Shown: positions 7,068 through 14,488 of the stretch, one piece after another
How positions within the stretch are numbered: position 1 is the stretch's first letter
Layout: every line of letters begins with the position of its first letter
From: JAYWIG01 sp043789035
Lineage (GTDB): Bacteria > Pseudomonadota > Gammaproteobacteria > Burkholderiales > Burkholderiaceae_E
NCBI GenBank assembly: GCA_043789035.1
Contig: JAYWIG010000098.1
Location: 1-14,572, forward strand
DNA length: 14,572 nt
Reading direction: 5' to 3'
Position numbers and translations under genes: made by a program
Notes under the pieces: model-generated
The model's database searches: none
Seen by the model: the letters and a program-made list of their open reading frames with translations, nothing else
Told to the model about the DNA's origin: nothing

Positions 7068-9803
7068 ATGATTCAAGGGTTCCTTACCAAGATTTTTGGC
7101 AGCCGTAATGAGCGCCTAATTAAATCGTTTAGCGGCACAGTTGCCAAAATTAATTCGCTTGAGCCGTCTCTAATTGGTTTGACTGACGATCAGATCAAAG
7201 AGAAAACTCCAGAGTTAAAGGCCAGAGTCGCAGCAGGCGCATCACTGGATGAAATCCTTCCAGAAGCATTTGCTATCTGCCGCGAAGCTGCCAAACGTTG
7301 CTTAGGGATGCGACATTTTGATGTTCAGCTCATTGGCGGTATGGTTCTGCACTCTGGGAAAATTGCTGAGATGCGCACCGGGGAGGGAAAAACCCTCACG
7401 GCAACTCTCGCGGTTTACTTAAATGCGCTGTCTGACAAGGGCGTTCACGTTGTCACGGTGAACGACTATCTTGCAAGCCGAGATGCAGCTTGGATGGGGC
7501 GGCTCTACAACTTTCTAGGCTTATCGGTTGGGGTTATTCTCACTCAGCAAGACACTGAAGCCAAGCGCGCTGCTTATGCCTCTGACATTACATACGGCAC
7601 GAATAACGAATTTGGCTTTGATTATCTGCGCGACAATATGGAATATTCCGTGGCGGAGCGTCGTCAACGTGAATTGAATTTCGCCATTGTTGACGAAGTC
7701 GATTCGATTTTGATCGACGAAGCTCGTACTCCGCTGATTATTTCTGGCCAGGCGGAAGACCACACTGAGCTCTATCAGCGTGTCAATGCAGTGCCGCCGT
7801 TGATGACGGAAATGACGCACGAGGCGAAGACTAACGAGCCTGAGCCACCGGGTGATTATTGGGTTGATAAAAAAGCCCACCAAATTCATATCTCTGAAGC
7901 CGGACATGAAAAAGCTGAGCAAATTCTGACCAACATGGGGTTGCTCCCGGAAGGTGCGAGTTTGTACGATGCAACCAATATTCAGCTGATGCATCATTTG
8001 ATGGCTGCGCTCCGCGCACACACCTTGTTCCTGAAAGATCAGCAATATGTGGTGCAAAACAATGAAGTCATCATTGTTGATGAGTTTACCGGTCGCTTAA
8101 TGGCTGGTCGTCGTTGGTCTGATGGTTTGCATCAAGCGGTTGAAGCAAAAGAGGGTGTGGCGATTCAGCCAGAAAACCAAACGCTTGCTTCCATTACTTT
8201 CCAAAACTTTTTCCGTATGTATAACAAACTCGGCGGTATGACTGGTACGGCGGATACAGAAGCTTATGAGTTCCAGCAGATTTACAGCTTAGAAACCGTT
8301 GTGATTCCGACGCATCGCGCGATGGTGCGTAAAGATCGTCAAGATCAAGTCTTTCGTACTGCTCGCGAGAAGAACAACGCGGTCCTGGCCGATATTAAAG
8401 ATTGTTATACACGCGGTCAGCCAGTGTTAGTTGGCACGACTTCGATTGAAGCCAGTGAGCTTATCGCATCGATGTTGGAAAAAGAAAAACTTCCCCATCA
8501 AGTATTGAATGCTAAGCAGCACGCACGCGAAGCTGAAATCGTCGCGCAAGCGGGTCGCTCGAAAATGATCACTATCGCGACAAACATGGCTGGCCGTGGT
8601 ACCGACATCGTCTTGGGTGGCAAATTAGAGTTGGAGCCAGGGCAAACGGCACCTGCAGAGTGGAATGCTCTTCACGACGAGGTTCTCAAAGCGGGTGGTT
8701 TGCACATCATTGGTACCGAGCGCCATGAGTCACGCCGTATCGATAACCAGCTTCGTGGTCGTTCAGGCCGTCAAGGTGATGCGGGTTCATCTCGCTTTTA
8801 TCTGTCGATGGAAGACCCATTGCTAAAGATATTTGCAGGCGATAGATTGAAAGCGATTATGGATCGCTTGAAGCTACCTGATGGCGAGGCGATAGAAGCG
8901 GGCATGGTCACTCGCTCCATTGAATCTGCACAACGCAAAGTGGAAGCACGTAACTTCGATATTCGTAAGCAGTTGCTTGAATACGATGACGTGTCCAATG
9001 AGCAGCGCAAAATCATTTATGGTGATAGAAACGCTTTCTTAGAAACTGAAGATATGACTGAGCGTGTGACGCAATTGCGTCATGCAGTGTTTACTGACTT
9101 GTTCCGTATTCACGTACCCGCTGAGGCGATCGAAGAGCAGTGGGATGTAACGGGGCTTGAAAAAACGCTTGAAACTGAATGGCAATTGAATGTGCCATTG
9201 ACGCAAAAGCTGAAAGACAATCCGGAGATGTCTGATGAGGGCTTGCTAGAAATGTTGATCAGCGCGGCTGATGAGCAATACAAAGCTAAGGTTGAACTAG
9301 TCGGAAAAGAAGCGTTTGGTGGTTTCGAGCGTTCGGTGCTTTTACAAACCATCGATCAAAACTGGCGTGAACATCTGTCGTCACTTGATCATTTGCGCCA
9401 AGGTATTCATTTGCGCGGCTATGCCCAGAAGAACCCTAAGCAAGAATACAAACGTGAATCATTTGATTTGTTTCAATTGATGCAGCAAAAGGTTCGCTCT
9501 GAAGCGTTACGTTTATTGATGACAGTGAAGATTCAATCGGCCGAACAAATTGAGCAGGTTGAAGAGCAGCTTGAAAACAACTACTCGAATGTCAGTTATA
9601 CGCACGCTGATTTTGATACCGCTGCGGTGCCAGAGAGCGATGATCCAGAAGCCATGGCTCTGGCTGCTCTGAACGCCCCAGCCCGTATGGAGCAGGCTGT
9701 AGTGAAGCCGTTTGAGCGTTATGGCGACAAAATTGGTCGTAACGATCCTTGCCCTTGCGGATCTGGTAAGAAGTACAAGCAGTGTCACGGTAAGCTGAGT
9801 TAA
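7068..9803 (+). CDS. secA: Preprotein translocase ATPase SecA
   Basis: SecA (911 aa) is the motor that drives preproteins through SecYEG. Seen in order: Walker A in MRTGEGKT (102-109), the DEVD box (209-212) followed by SILIDEARTPLIISG, the preprotein cross-linking region, GTTSIEASE and TIATNMAGRGTDIVLGG of the second nucleotide-binding domain, and the arginine-finger region QLRGRSGRQGDAGSSRF. The C-terminal zinc site is complete: RNDPCPCGSGKKYKQCH, with C895, C897, C906 and H907, so SecB interaction is expected. Length is normal. The ATG has only a weak GAAGA purine stretch upstream. The leader carries unusual structure and a small ORF whose stop overlaps this start. No SecM-type gene with a recognisable arrest motif precedes it. 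Confidence 0.98.
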   Translation: MIQGFLTKIFGSRNERLIKSFSGTVAKINSLEPSLIGLTDDQIKEKTPELKARVAAGASLDEILPEAFAICREAAKRCLGMRHFDVQLIGGMVLHSGKIAEMRTGEGKTLTATLAVYLNALSDKGVHVVTVNDYLASRDAAWMGRLYNFLGLSVGVILTQQDTEAKRAAYASDITYGTNNEFGFDYLRDNMEYSVAERRQRELNFAIVDEVDSILIDEARTPLIISGQAEDHTELYQRVNAVPPLMTEMTHEAKTNEPEPPGDYWVDKKAHQIHISEAGHEKAEQILTNMGLLPEGASLYDATNIQLMHHLMAALRAHTLFLKDQQYVVQNNEVIIVDEFTGRLMAGRRWSDGLHQAVEAKEGVAIQPENQTLASITFQNFFRMYNKLGGMTGTADTEAYEFQQIYSLETVVIPTHRAMVRKDRQDQVFRTAREKNNAVLADIKDCYTRGQPVLVGTTSIEASELIASMLEKEKLPHQVLNAKQHAREAEIVAQAGRSKMITIATNMAGRGTDIVLGGKLELEPGQTAPAEWNALHDEVLKAGGLHIIGTERHESRRIDNQLRGRSGRQGDAGSSRFYLSMEDPLLKIFAGDRLKAIMDRLKLPDGEAIEAGMVTRSIESAQRKVEARNFDIRKQLLEYDDVSNEQRKIIYGDRNAFLETEDMTERVTQLRHAVFTDLFRIHVPAEAIEEQWDVTGLEKTLETEWQLNVPLTQKLKDNPEMSDEGLLEMLISAADEQYKAKVELVGKEAFGGFERSVLLQTIDQNWREHLSSLDHLRQGIHLRGYAQKNPKQEYKRESFDLFQLMQQKVRSEALRLLMTVKIQSAEQIEQVEEQLENNYSNVSYTHADFDTAAVPESDDPEAMALAALNAPARMEQAVVKPFERYGDKIGRNDPCPCGSGKKYKQCHGKLS

Positions 9804-9854
9804 GAGTTTGCGTCAAAGGTGAACTTTTCCGTTTTGTTTTTGTAGGTTTCCTTT

Positions 9855-11093
9855 ATGCCAGTTAATCTTCCATTGCCGCAACCCGGCGACCTTTCTGCTG
9901 TTGCTGGCTTAGAGCTTGGAATTGCCGAAGCGGGCATTAAAAAAGCTAATCGCAAAGATCTTTTAATTATTCGATTGCCAGAAGGGGCCAATGCCGCTGG
10001 TGTGTTTACCTTGAATCGGTTTTGCGCAGCACCGGTAACCTTATGCCGTGAACATTTGCAGATAGCGCAAGACGCTAAGCAGGGCTCCGGCATTCGAGCC
10101 TTGGTAGTGAACACCGGCAATGCAAACGCGGGTACCGGCACGCAAGGCATGGCCAATGCGCGAAGAACCTGCGAAGCACTAGCTACGTTGCTTAAATGTA
10201 AACCCGAACAAATCTTGCCTTTTTCGACCGGCGTGATTCTTGAGCAGTTGCCTATTCAGAAAATTATTGATGGTTTACCGCGTGCCATTGCAGCGCTGAA
10301 GAACGACGCTTGGGGCGATGCGGCGCAAGCCATTATGACCACCGATACGCAGCCTAAAGCGGCTTCACGCACGGTGAACATTCAGGGCAAAACTATTACG
10401 GTGACGGGCATCTCAAAAGGTGCTGGGATGATTCGTCCCAATATGGCCACCATGCTGGGCTTTATTGCAACTGACGCTGCGGTGTCTCAAACAGTTTTGC
10501 AACGTTGGGTAAAAGATGCTGCTGATGCGAGCTTTAACCGCATCACTATTGATGGAGATACATCGACTAACGATTCGTTCATTTTGATGGCTACCGGCGC
10601 ATCGGGTGTGAATTGTGAGTCGGGCGTTGATGCTGAGGTGCTACGCACTGCGGTCATCGAAGTGGCTCAGCAACTTGCTCAGGCGATTGTTCGTGACGGT
10701 GAAGGTGCGACGAAATTTATCGCGGTGCAAATTGATAATGCAAGAGATGTCGCGGAAGCTTCGCAAATTGCGTATGCGATTGCTCATTCTCCATTAATCA
10801 AAACAGCGTTCTTTGCATCCGACCCTAATCTTGGGCGCATTCTGGCGGCAATAGGTTATGCAGGTGTTGCAGATCTTGACGTGAGCCGAATCGATTTGTA
10901 TCTGGACGATGTGCTGGTTGCCAAATCAGGCGGTCGTAACCCTGCCTATCAAGAAGCTGATGGCCAACGAGTGATGAAGCAAAGTGAAATTACCGTGCGT
11001 GTTGAGCTTAATCGCGGCAATGCATCAACTACCGTGTGGACATGTGATTTGTCGCATGACTATGTTTCTATTAACGCAGACTATCGATCCTAA
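9855..11093 (+). CDS. argJ: Glutamate N-acetyltransferase / amino-acid acetyltransferase ArgJ
   Basis: ArgJ (412 aa) transfers the acetyl group from N-acetylornithine to glutamate in the cyclic arginine pathway, and in bifunctional forms also uses acetyl-CoA. It is an N-terminal nucleophile enzyme that cleaves itself into two subunits: the motif is KGAGMIRPNMATML, with the nucleophile T199 after A198. Other conserved parts are VVNTGNANAGTG (84-95), DGDTSTNDS, RDGEGATKFI and DPNLGRILAAIGY, and the C-terminus DLSHDYVSINADYRS is family-typical. Sequence alone does not tell the mono- from the bifunctional form. AGG at 9844-9846, eight bases upstream, is a modest ribosome site. The 51-bp gap after secA is T-rich with only a feeble dyad, and the DUF815 gene starts 2 bp after the argJ stop. 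Confidence 0.97.
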   Translation: MPVNLPLPQPGDLSAVAGLELGIAEAGIKKANRKDLLIIRLPEGANAAGVFTLNRFCAAPVTLCREHLQIAQDAKQGSGIRALVVNTGNANAGTGTQGMANARRTCEALATLLKCKPEQILPFSTGVILEQLPIQKIIDGLPRAIAALKNDAWGDAAQAIMTTDTQPKAASRTVNIQGKTITVTGISKGAGMIRPNMATMLGFIATDAAVSQTVLQRWVKDAADASFNRITIDGDTSTNDSFILMATGASGVNCESGVDAEVLRTAVIEVAQQLAQAIVRDGEGATKFIAVQIDNARDVAEASQIAYAIAHSPLIKTAFFASDPNLGRILAAIGYAGVADLDVSRIDLYLDDVLVAKSGGRNPAYQEADGQRVMKQSEITVRVELNRGNASTTVWTCDLSHDYVSINADYRS

Positions 11094-11095
11094 TT

Positions 11096-12037
11096 GTGTT
11101 TTCTCTAAACGACTTTAAAGACATTGCCAAGCGCGCTGAAGCGCTGATGAGCCGAGTTGAAAATTTACTCCCTTCTACGGCTGCGCCTAATTGGGATAGT
11201 GCCGTAGCGTTTCGTTGGCGCGTCAAAGCCACCGGTTTAGGCCGCCAAGCTTGGTTGCAGCCGGTGCCAAATATTTCTAGCATTAAGCTCTCCGACTTAA
11301 AAAACGTCGACGACCAAAAACAAGCGATTGAGCAAAACACTCGGCAATTTGTGCGTGGTGTGCCTGCCAATAATGTTTTACTGACTGGCTCACGTGGAAC
11401 AGGAAAATCGTCGTTGATCAAAGCCTGCTTGAATGCCTTTCATAAAGATGGTTTGCGGCTGATCGAAGTTGATAAAGATGATTTGGTCGATTTGCCAGAC
11501 ATCGTTGATTTAGTATCTGGACGTCCGGAAAAGTTCATTGTGTTCTGTGACGATCTTTCGTTTGAAGAAGGCGAAGGTACCTACAAAGCATTGAAGGTAG
11601 CGCTCGACGGTTCGATTAGCGCTCAGAGCGATAACGTGCTGATCTATGCAACATCTAATCGCCGTCACCTCGTGCCAGAGTACATGAGTGACAACTTGCA
11701 AGCCAAGATGCAATCCGATGGCGAGATTCACCATGGTGAGTCAGTCGAAGAAAAAATTTCTCTCTCTGAGCGTTTCGGCTTGTGGGTTTCTTTTTATCCA
11801 TTTCCGCAAGACGATTACTTGGATATCGTTGCGCATTGGCTGAAGCACTTTGGCGTGACAGATGCCGAAGAGGCCAGAGGCGATGCTCTACGCTTTGCTT
11901 TAGAGCGTGGTTCGCGCTCAGGTCGAGTGGCTTGGCAGTTTGCGAAAGATTACGCCGGTAGGATTCAGGCAGGGCCTAAAGGAGCCGCAAAACCAGGAGC
12001 CGCAAAACCGAAGCCAAGCAAAACTAAAGCGAAGTAA
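11096..12037 (+). CDS. DUF815 family ATP-binding protein (AAA-like ATPase)
   Basis: This 313-aa cytoplasmic protein is a P-loop ATPase of the DUF815 family, whose job is not established. Walker A is GSRGTGKS (98-105), Walker B is FIVFCDDL (148-154) followed by SFEEGEGTYKALK, and a sensor-1-like YATSNRRH follows near 184-191. An N-terminal helical segment (RAEALMSRVENLLP, 13-26) and an aromatic AFRWR motif precede the ATPase core, and a GSRSGRVAWQFAKDYAG helix follows it. The last 22 residues are a Pro/Lys/Ala-rich tail with a small repeat. The GTG start is chosen because it gives the family N-terminus and lies 2 bp behind argJ; no Shine-Dalgarno sequence is visible, so coupling to argJ is likely. 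It neighbours argJ and mutT in Burkholderiales, which does not reveal its role. Confidence 0.88.
   Translation: MFSLNDFKDIAKRAEALMSRVENLLPSTAAPNWDSAVAFRWRVKATGLGRQAWLQPVPNISSIKLSDLKNVDDQKQAIEQNTRQFVRGVPANNVLLTGSRGTGKSSLIKACLNAFHKDGLRLIEVDKDDLVDLPDIVDLVSGRPEKFIVFCDDLSFEEGEGTYKALKVALDGSISAQSDNVLIYATSNRRHLVPEYMSDNLQAKMQSDGEIHHGESVEEKISLSERFGLWVSFYPFPQDDYLDIVAHWLKHFGVTDAEEARGDALRFALERGSRSGRVAWQFAKDYAGRIQAGPKGAAKPGAAKPKPSKTKAK
11981..12010 (+). repeat. 15-bp tandem repeat, two copies, in the DUF815 gene tail
   Basis: GGAGCCGCAAAACCA (11981-11995) is followed by GGAGCCGCAAAACCG (11996-12010), differing only at the last base. Each unit encodes GAAKP, in the Lys/Pro/Ala-rich C-terminal tail. The unit is a multiple of three, so copy-number change would keep the frame. 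Confidence 0.8.
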
Positions 12038-12041
12038 GCCA

Positions 12042-12797
12042 GTGAAATACACCGAGGTAGCCGTTGGTGTCCTCATTCGCGAAGATGGTGCTGCTCTGTT
12101 CGGTCAACGTCCCGCAGACAAACCTTATGGTGGTTGGTGGGAGTTTCCTGGTGGCAAGCTTGAAGAAGGTGAAACGGTTGAGCAGGCGCTCAAGCGCGAA
12201 TTGTTTGAAGAGCTTGATATCGATGTTCAGCTAAGTGTGCCGTGGGTGGTGCGAGTATTTAAATACCCGCACGCGCATGTGAGGCTTCACTTCCAAAAGG
12301 TATTGCGCTGGCAAGGCGAGCCGCAGTCGAAGGAAAAACAAGCTTTGCATTGGCACTATCCGACTGACACCTTAGAGGCTATCACCCCTGCTCTACCTGC
12401 ATCTTTGCCGCCAATCGATTGGCTTCGGTTGCCTAGTGATTGGTCGCTTGAAGTGACGCTACCATTGGAGGCCCATCAGGGCTTGGTGCTGCATCGACCG
12501 GATTTGAATGAGGCTGATTTCAGCCAAGTTTTTTTAGAGTCTAAAGCCTGGTTGGGTATTGCGCGGCTTTGGGTAAGTGATGCTCACGCGGAGAGTTTTG
12601 CTGAGCAGTGCGCAGGTCGGGTTTTTTGGGGCAATGTTCCTGATGTTTGCAATTACCCGTTTGCGGTTGTTGCGAGTACTGTAGGGGAGGCCCTTGCAAA
12701 GGCCGATAAAGGTGCCCAGTTCGTACTTCTTCCAGGCGCGCTGCTCGATGCTGCATCTAGGCAGTTATCTGTGCCAAGTTTCGCTTTTATTGAATAG
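12042..12797 (+). CDS. mutT: MutT-like Nudix hydrolase with a shortened C-terminal TenI-like domain
   Basis: The N-terminal 130 residues form a Nudix hydrolase like MutT, which removes oxidised nucleotides such as 8-oxo-dGTP. The Nudix box runs from G38 to I60 (GKLEEGETVEQALKREL, then FEELDI): the REUxEE core is intact, while the usual final Gly is Asp. It is preceded by QRPADKPYGGWWEFPGG and followed by YPHAHVRLHFQKVLRW, both typical of the family. Residues about 132-251 resemble a thiamin phosphate synthase/TenI-type domain, as fused to MutT in many proteobacteria, but only about 110 residues long and without phosphate-binding motifs. The start is placed at GTG 12042, 4 bp behind the DUF815 stop; an open frame extends upstream to GTG 11907 but would overlap DUF815 and add no family sequence. 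The 3' end overlaps yacG by 11 bp. Confidence 0.85.
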   Translation: MKYTEVAVGVLIREDGAALFGQRPADKPYGGWWEFPGGKLEEGETVEQALKRELFEELDIDVQLSVPWVVRVFKYPHAHVRLHFQKVLRWQGEPQSKEKQALHWHYPTDTLEAITPALPASLPPIDWLRLPSDWSLEVTLPLEAHQGLVLHRPDLNEADFSQVFLESKAWLGIARLWVSDAHAESFAEQCAGRVFWGNVPDVCNYPFAVVASTVGEALAKADKGAQFVLLPGALLDAASRQLSVPSFAFIE

Positions 12798-12999
12798 ATG
12801 GTCCAGCGTTGTTCTCATCTTCACTCATCAAATCCGCGTCCAAGCCTTTGCTGCCCGCTACGACGTATTGATCGGATGCCCAAGCGCCTAAATCGATTTG
12901 CCTGCACCGCTCTGAGCAAAACGGGCGATAGGCATTGCTCGGGGCGTAAATGGACTTACCTTTGCATTGCGGGCAGGTTACGGTGAGTACTTTCGTCAT
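12787..12999 (-). CDS. yacG: DNA gyrase inhibitor YacG (zinc-binding)
   Basis: YacG is a small zinc protein that inhibits DNA gyrase by binding GyrB in E. coli. This 70-aa copy has the four zinc cysteines C9, C12 (CPQC), C28 and C32 (FCSERC), followed by the family motif RQIDLGAWASDQYVV and an acidic C-terminal tail (DADLMSEDENN). The ATG at 12999-12997 matches the family start; a longer frame back to 13083 would run into zapD. The gene starts 16 bp after zapD ends, as in many proteobacteria where coaE, zapD and yacG are neighbours. Its last 11 bp overlap the 3' end of the convergent Nudix gene. No strong Shine-Dalgarno sequence is visible. Confidence 0.93.
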   Translation of the reverse strand: MTKVLTVTCPQCKGKSIYAPSNAYRPFCSERCRQIDLGAWASDQYVVAGSKGLDADLMSEDENNAGPSIQ

Positions 13000-13015
13000 G
13001 ATCGAGAGCCGAGAA

Positions 13016-13771
13016 CTAGAGGTTGCAGACCGCGATCTCAAACTCAGCGGTTTGATCATACGGCTTTGGGCGGAGATCGCCATCTTGGGTGGTTAAACGC
13101 ACCCAGAGTAAATACTTGTTGGCGCTTACTTCCGGTATGGCATTGAGCGTTGGGTCGATTCGCACCTGAACCATTTGGTAAACCTTACCTTGCAATGGCT
13201 GCTGAAAGCCGCCGTTTGTTGCGACAGCCATCGAACGCTGAGCGCTTTCTCGCAAAAGCTTTAGGACAATGCTTAATGAATCTTGTAATGGACGAAGTGG
13301 TGCTGCCCATGCAGCTATATCCGACTGCCGCGCCTCAGTGCTGCGATTTTGCCAGGCATAGTAGGAAGGAATATCGAACTCACAGGCGCCACCAGCAATG
13401 ATTGTTCGGCTACGAATACTCATCAACCATTCGTTGTCGCGAATGTGTTGGCCGGTCTTGCCTGTGATGGAGTTCAATCCGTTCCAGGCATCATCGATTT
13501 GTTTAAGCACTCGGTCAAGCGCTTCGACCGATACATCTGGGCTAGTTCTGAAGCCCATCAGTGATGTGCGCTGTCGATCAAGTTCTTGCATCAAATCTGA
13601 CTTTAAATCAGCACGCGCCGCAACATCCATGATGTCGAATAGAGTCACCAATGCGACGTGATGATCCAGGGCGTGTTCACGACGCGCGAAGAAATCTAGC
13701 TTCTCGAAAAGATCTTCGAGCCTGAGTAACGTTCGGATACGTTCGTTGAGGGGATATTCGTAAAGAATCAC
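13016..13771 (-). CDS. zapD: Cell division protein ZapD
   Basis: ZapD (251 aa, formerly YacF/DUF1342) binds the C-terminal peptide of FtsZ and cross-links FtsZ filaments in the cytoplasm. The N-terminus ILYEYPLNERIRTLLRLEDL is diagnostic, and other conserved parts include LDRQRTSLMGFR, RDNEWLMSIRSRTIIAGG and CEFDIPSYYAW, with a C-terminal beta domain ending AEFEIAVCNL. Length is normal. The start is GTG at 13771-13769, chosen because it gives the family start at once; no good Shine-Dalgarno sequence precedes it. It is 45 bp downstream of coaE and 16 bp upstream of yacG. Its target, FtsZ with an intact DIPAFLRKQAD end, is encoded about 9 kb away in the same window. Confidence 0.96.
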   Translation of the reverse strand: MILYEYPLNERIRTLLRLEDLFEKLDFFARREHALDHHVALVTLFDIMDVAARADLKSDLMQELDRQRTSLMGFRTSPDVSVEALDRVLKQIDDAWNGLNSITGKTGQHIRDNEWLMSIRSRTIIAGGACEFDIPSYYAWQNRSTEARQSDIAAWAAPLRPLQDSLSIVLKLLRESAQRSMAVATNGGFQQPLQGKVYQMVQVRIDPTLNAIPEVSANKYLLWVRLTTQDGDLRPKPYDQTAEFEIAVCNL

Positions 13772-13816
13772 GCCACTAATCTTGCTAACAACTTGTATGA
13801 GTTGCTGGATTGTGGC

Positions 13817-14488
13817 TTAAACTGCGGCTCTTGACAAACGCAAATATAGATTGTGAAGGGCTTGTACTTGCGAGGGCAGCTCATCTGCCGTTTTATCGTT
13901 GACGATAACGTCAGTTGCTAGGGCAAGTTTTGCCTCGCGAGGAGCTTGCTTTGCAATGATTGTTTGTACTTCTGAAAGAGTCATCGCTTTTCTTTGGGTG
14001 GTTAAACTTCTGCTAATCACTCGTTGTATTTGCAAGTCAACCGGGCAGTCGACTACCAAAACTCTGTTCGCTCGTTTTGCCCAGCTATCTTCATTTTGCG
14101 CGGTTTCTACTAACAGAGGAATATCAACCATGACGTAGGGAGATTTTATGGCCGCACTAGCCATAGCTTGGGCGCTTGCGGCTCTAATCAATGGATGAAG
14201 AATCGATTCAAGCTTAATTTTCGCCGCCGCGTCTGAAAACACTAGCTCTCGCATTGCAGCTCGATTCATTCGGCCATCGGCATCTATGAAATTAGGACCA
14301 AACGCAGCGCTAATGGCGGGGATCGCTATGCCTCCGGGCAAAGTGAGAGCGTGCGCCAATGCATCGCTATCAATCACTTCGATGCCTCGGGAAACGAATA
14401 GTTTGGCAACTGTACTTTTACCGCTACCGATGCCGCCCGTAATGGCAACAATGAATGGTCGCCTTTGGGGTGTTACCTCAGAAGCCAA
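13817..14488 (-). CDS. coaE: Dephospho-CoA kinase
   Basis: CoaE (223 aa) phosphorylates dephospho-CoA at the 3'-hydroxyl of ribose, the last step of coenzyme A synthesis. The P-loop is GGIGSGKST (18-26), with IDSDALAHALTLPGG (39-53) of the substrate side, LHPLIR (97-102) and VDIPLLVE (121-128). These are all the usual motifs at usual spacing. The only reasonable start in frame is TTG at 14488-14486, with GGGG about nine bases upstream; there is no ATG or GTG before the P-loop. This start overlaps the end of pilD by 11 bp, which suggests coupled translation from the pilus peptidase gene. zapD follows after 45 bp. Confidence 0.94.
   Translation of the reverse strand: MASEVTPQRRPFIVAITGGIGSGKSTVAKLFVSRGIEVIDSDALAHALTLPGGIAIPAISAAFGPNFIDADGRMNRAAMRELVFSDAAAKIKLESILHPLIRAASAQAMASAAIKSPYVMVDIPLLVETAQNEDSWAKRANRVLVVDCPVDLQIQRVISRSLTTQRKAMTLSEVQTIIAKQAPREAKLALATDVIVNDKTADELPSQVQALHNLYLRLSRAAV

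Noticed and set aside
7521..8057. 178-aa minus-strand open frame under secA
   Set aside because: Antisense to conserved SecA coding sequence; the His/Arg/Leu-rich translation has no recognisable motif.
11907..12041. Upstream GTG extension of the Nudix gene
   Set aside because: The extra 45 codons overlap the DUF815 gene in another frame and contain no Nudix family sequence; GTG 12042 gives the usual family start.
13000..13083. N-terminal extension of yacG
   Set aside because: It would run into zapD coding sequence, and the YacG family starts at the ATG at 12999.
13832..13853. TTGACA followed by a TATAGA-like word on the plus strand
   Set aside because: The spacing is far too short for a sigma-70 promoter, it lies inside coaE, and no plus-strand gene follows.
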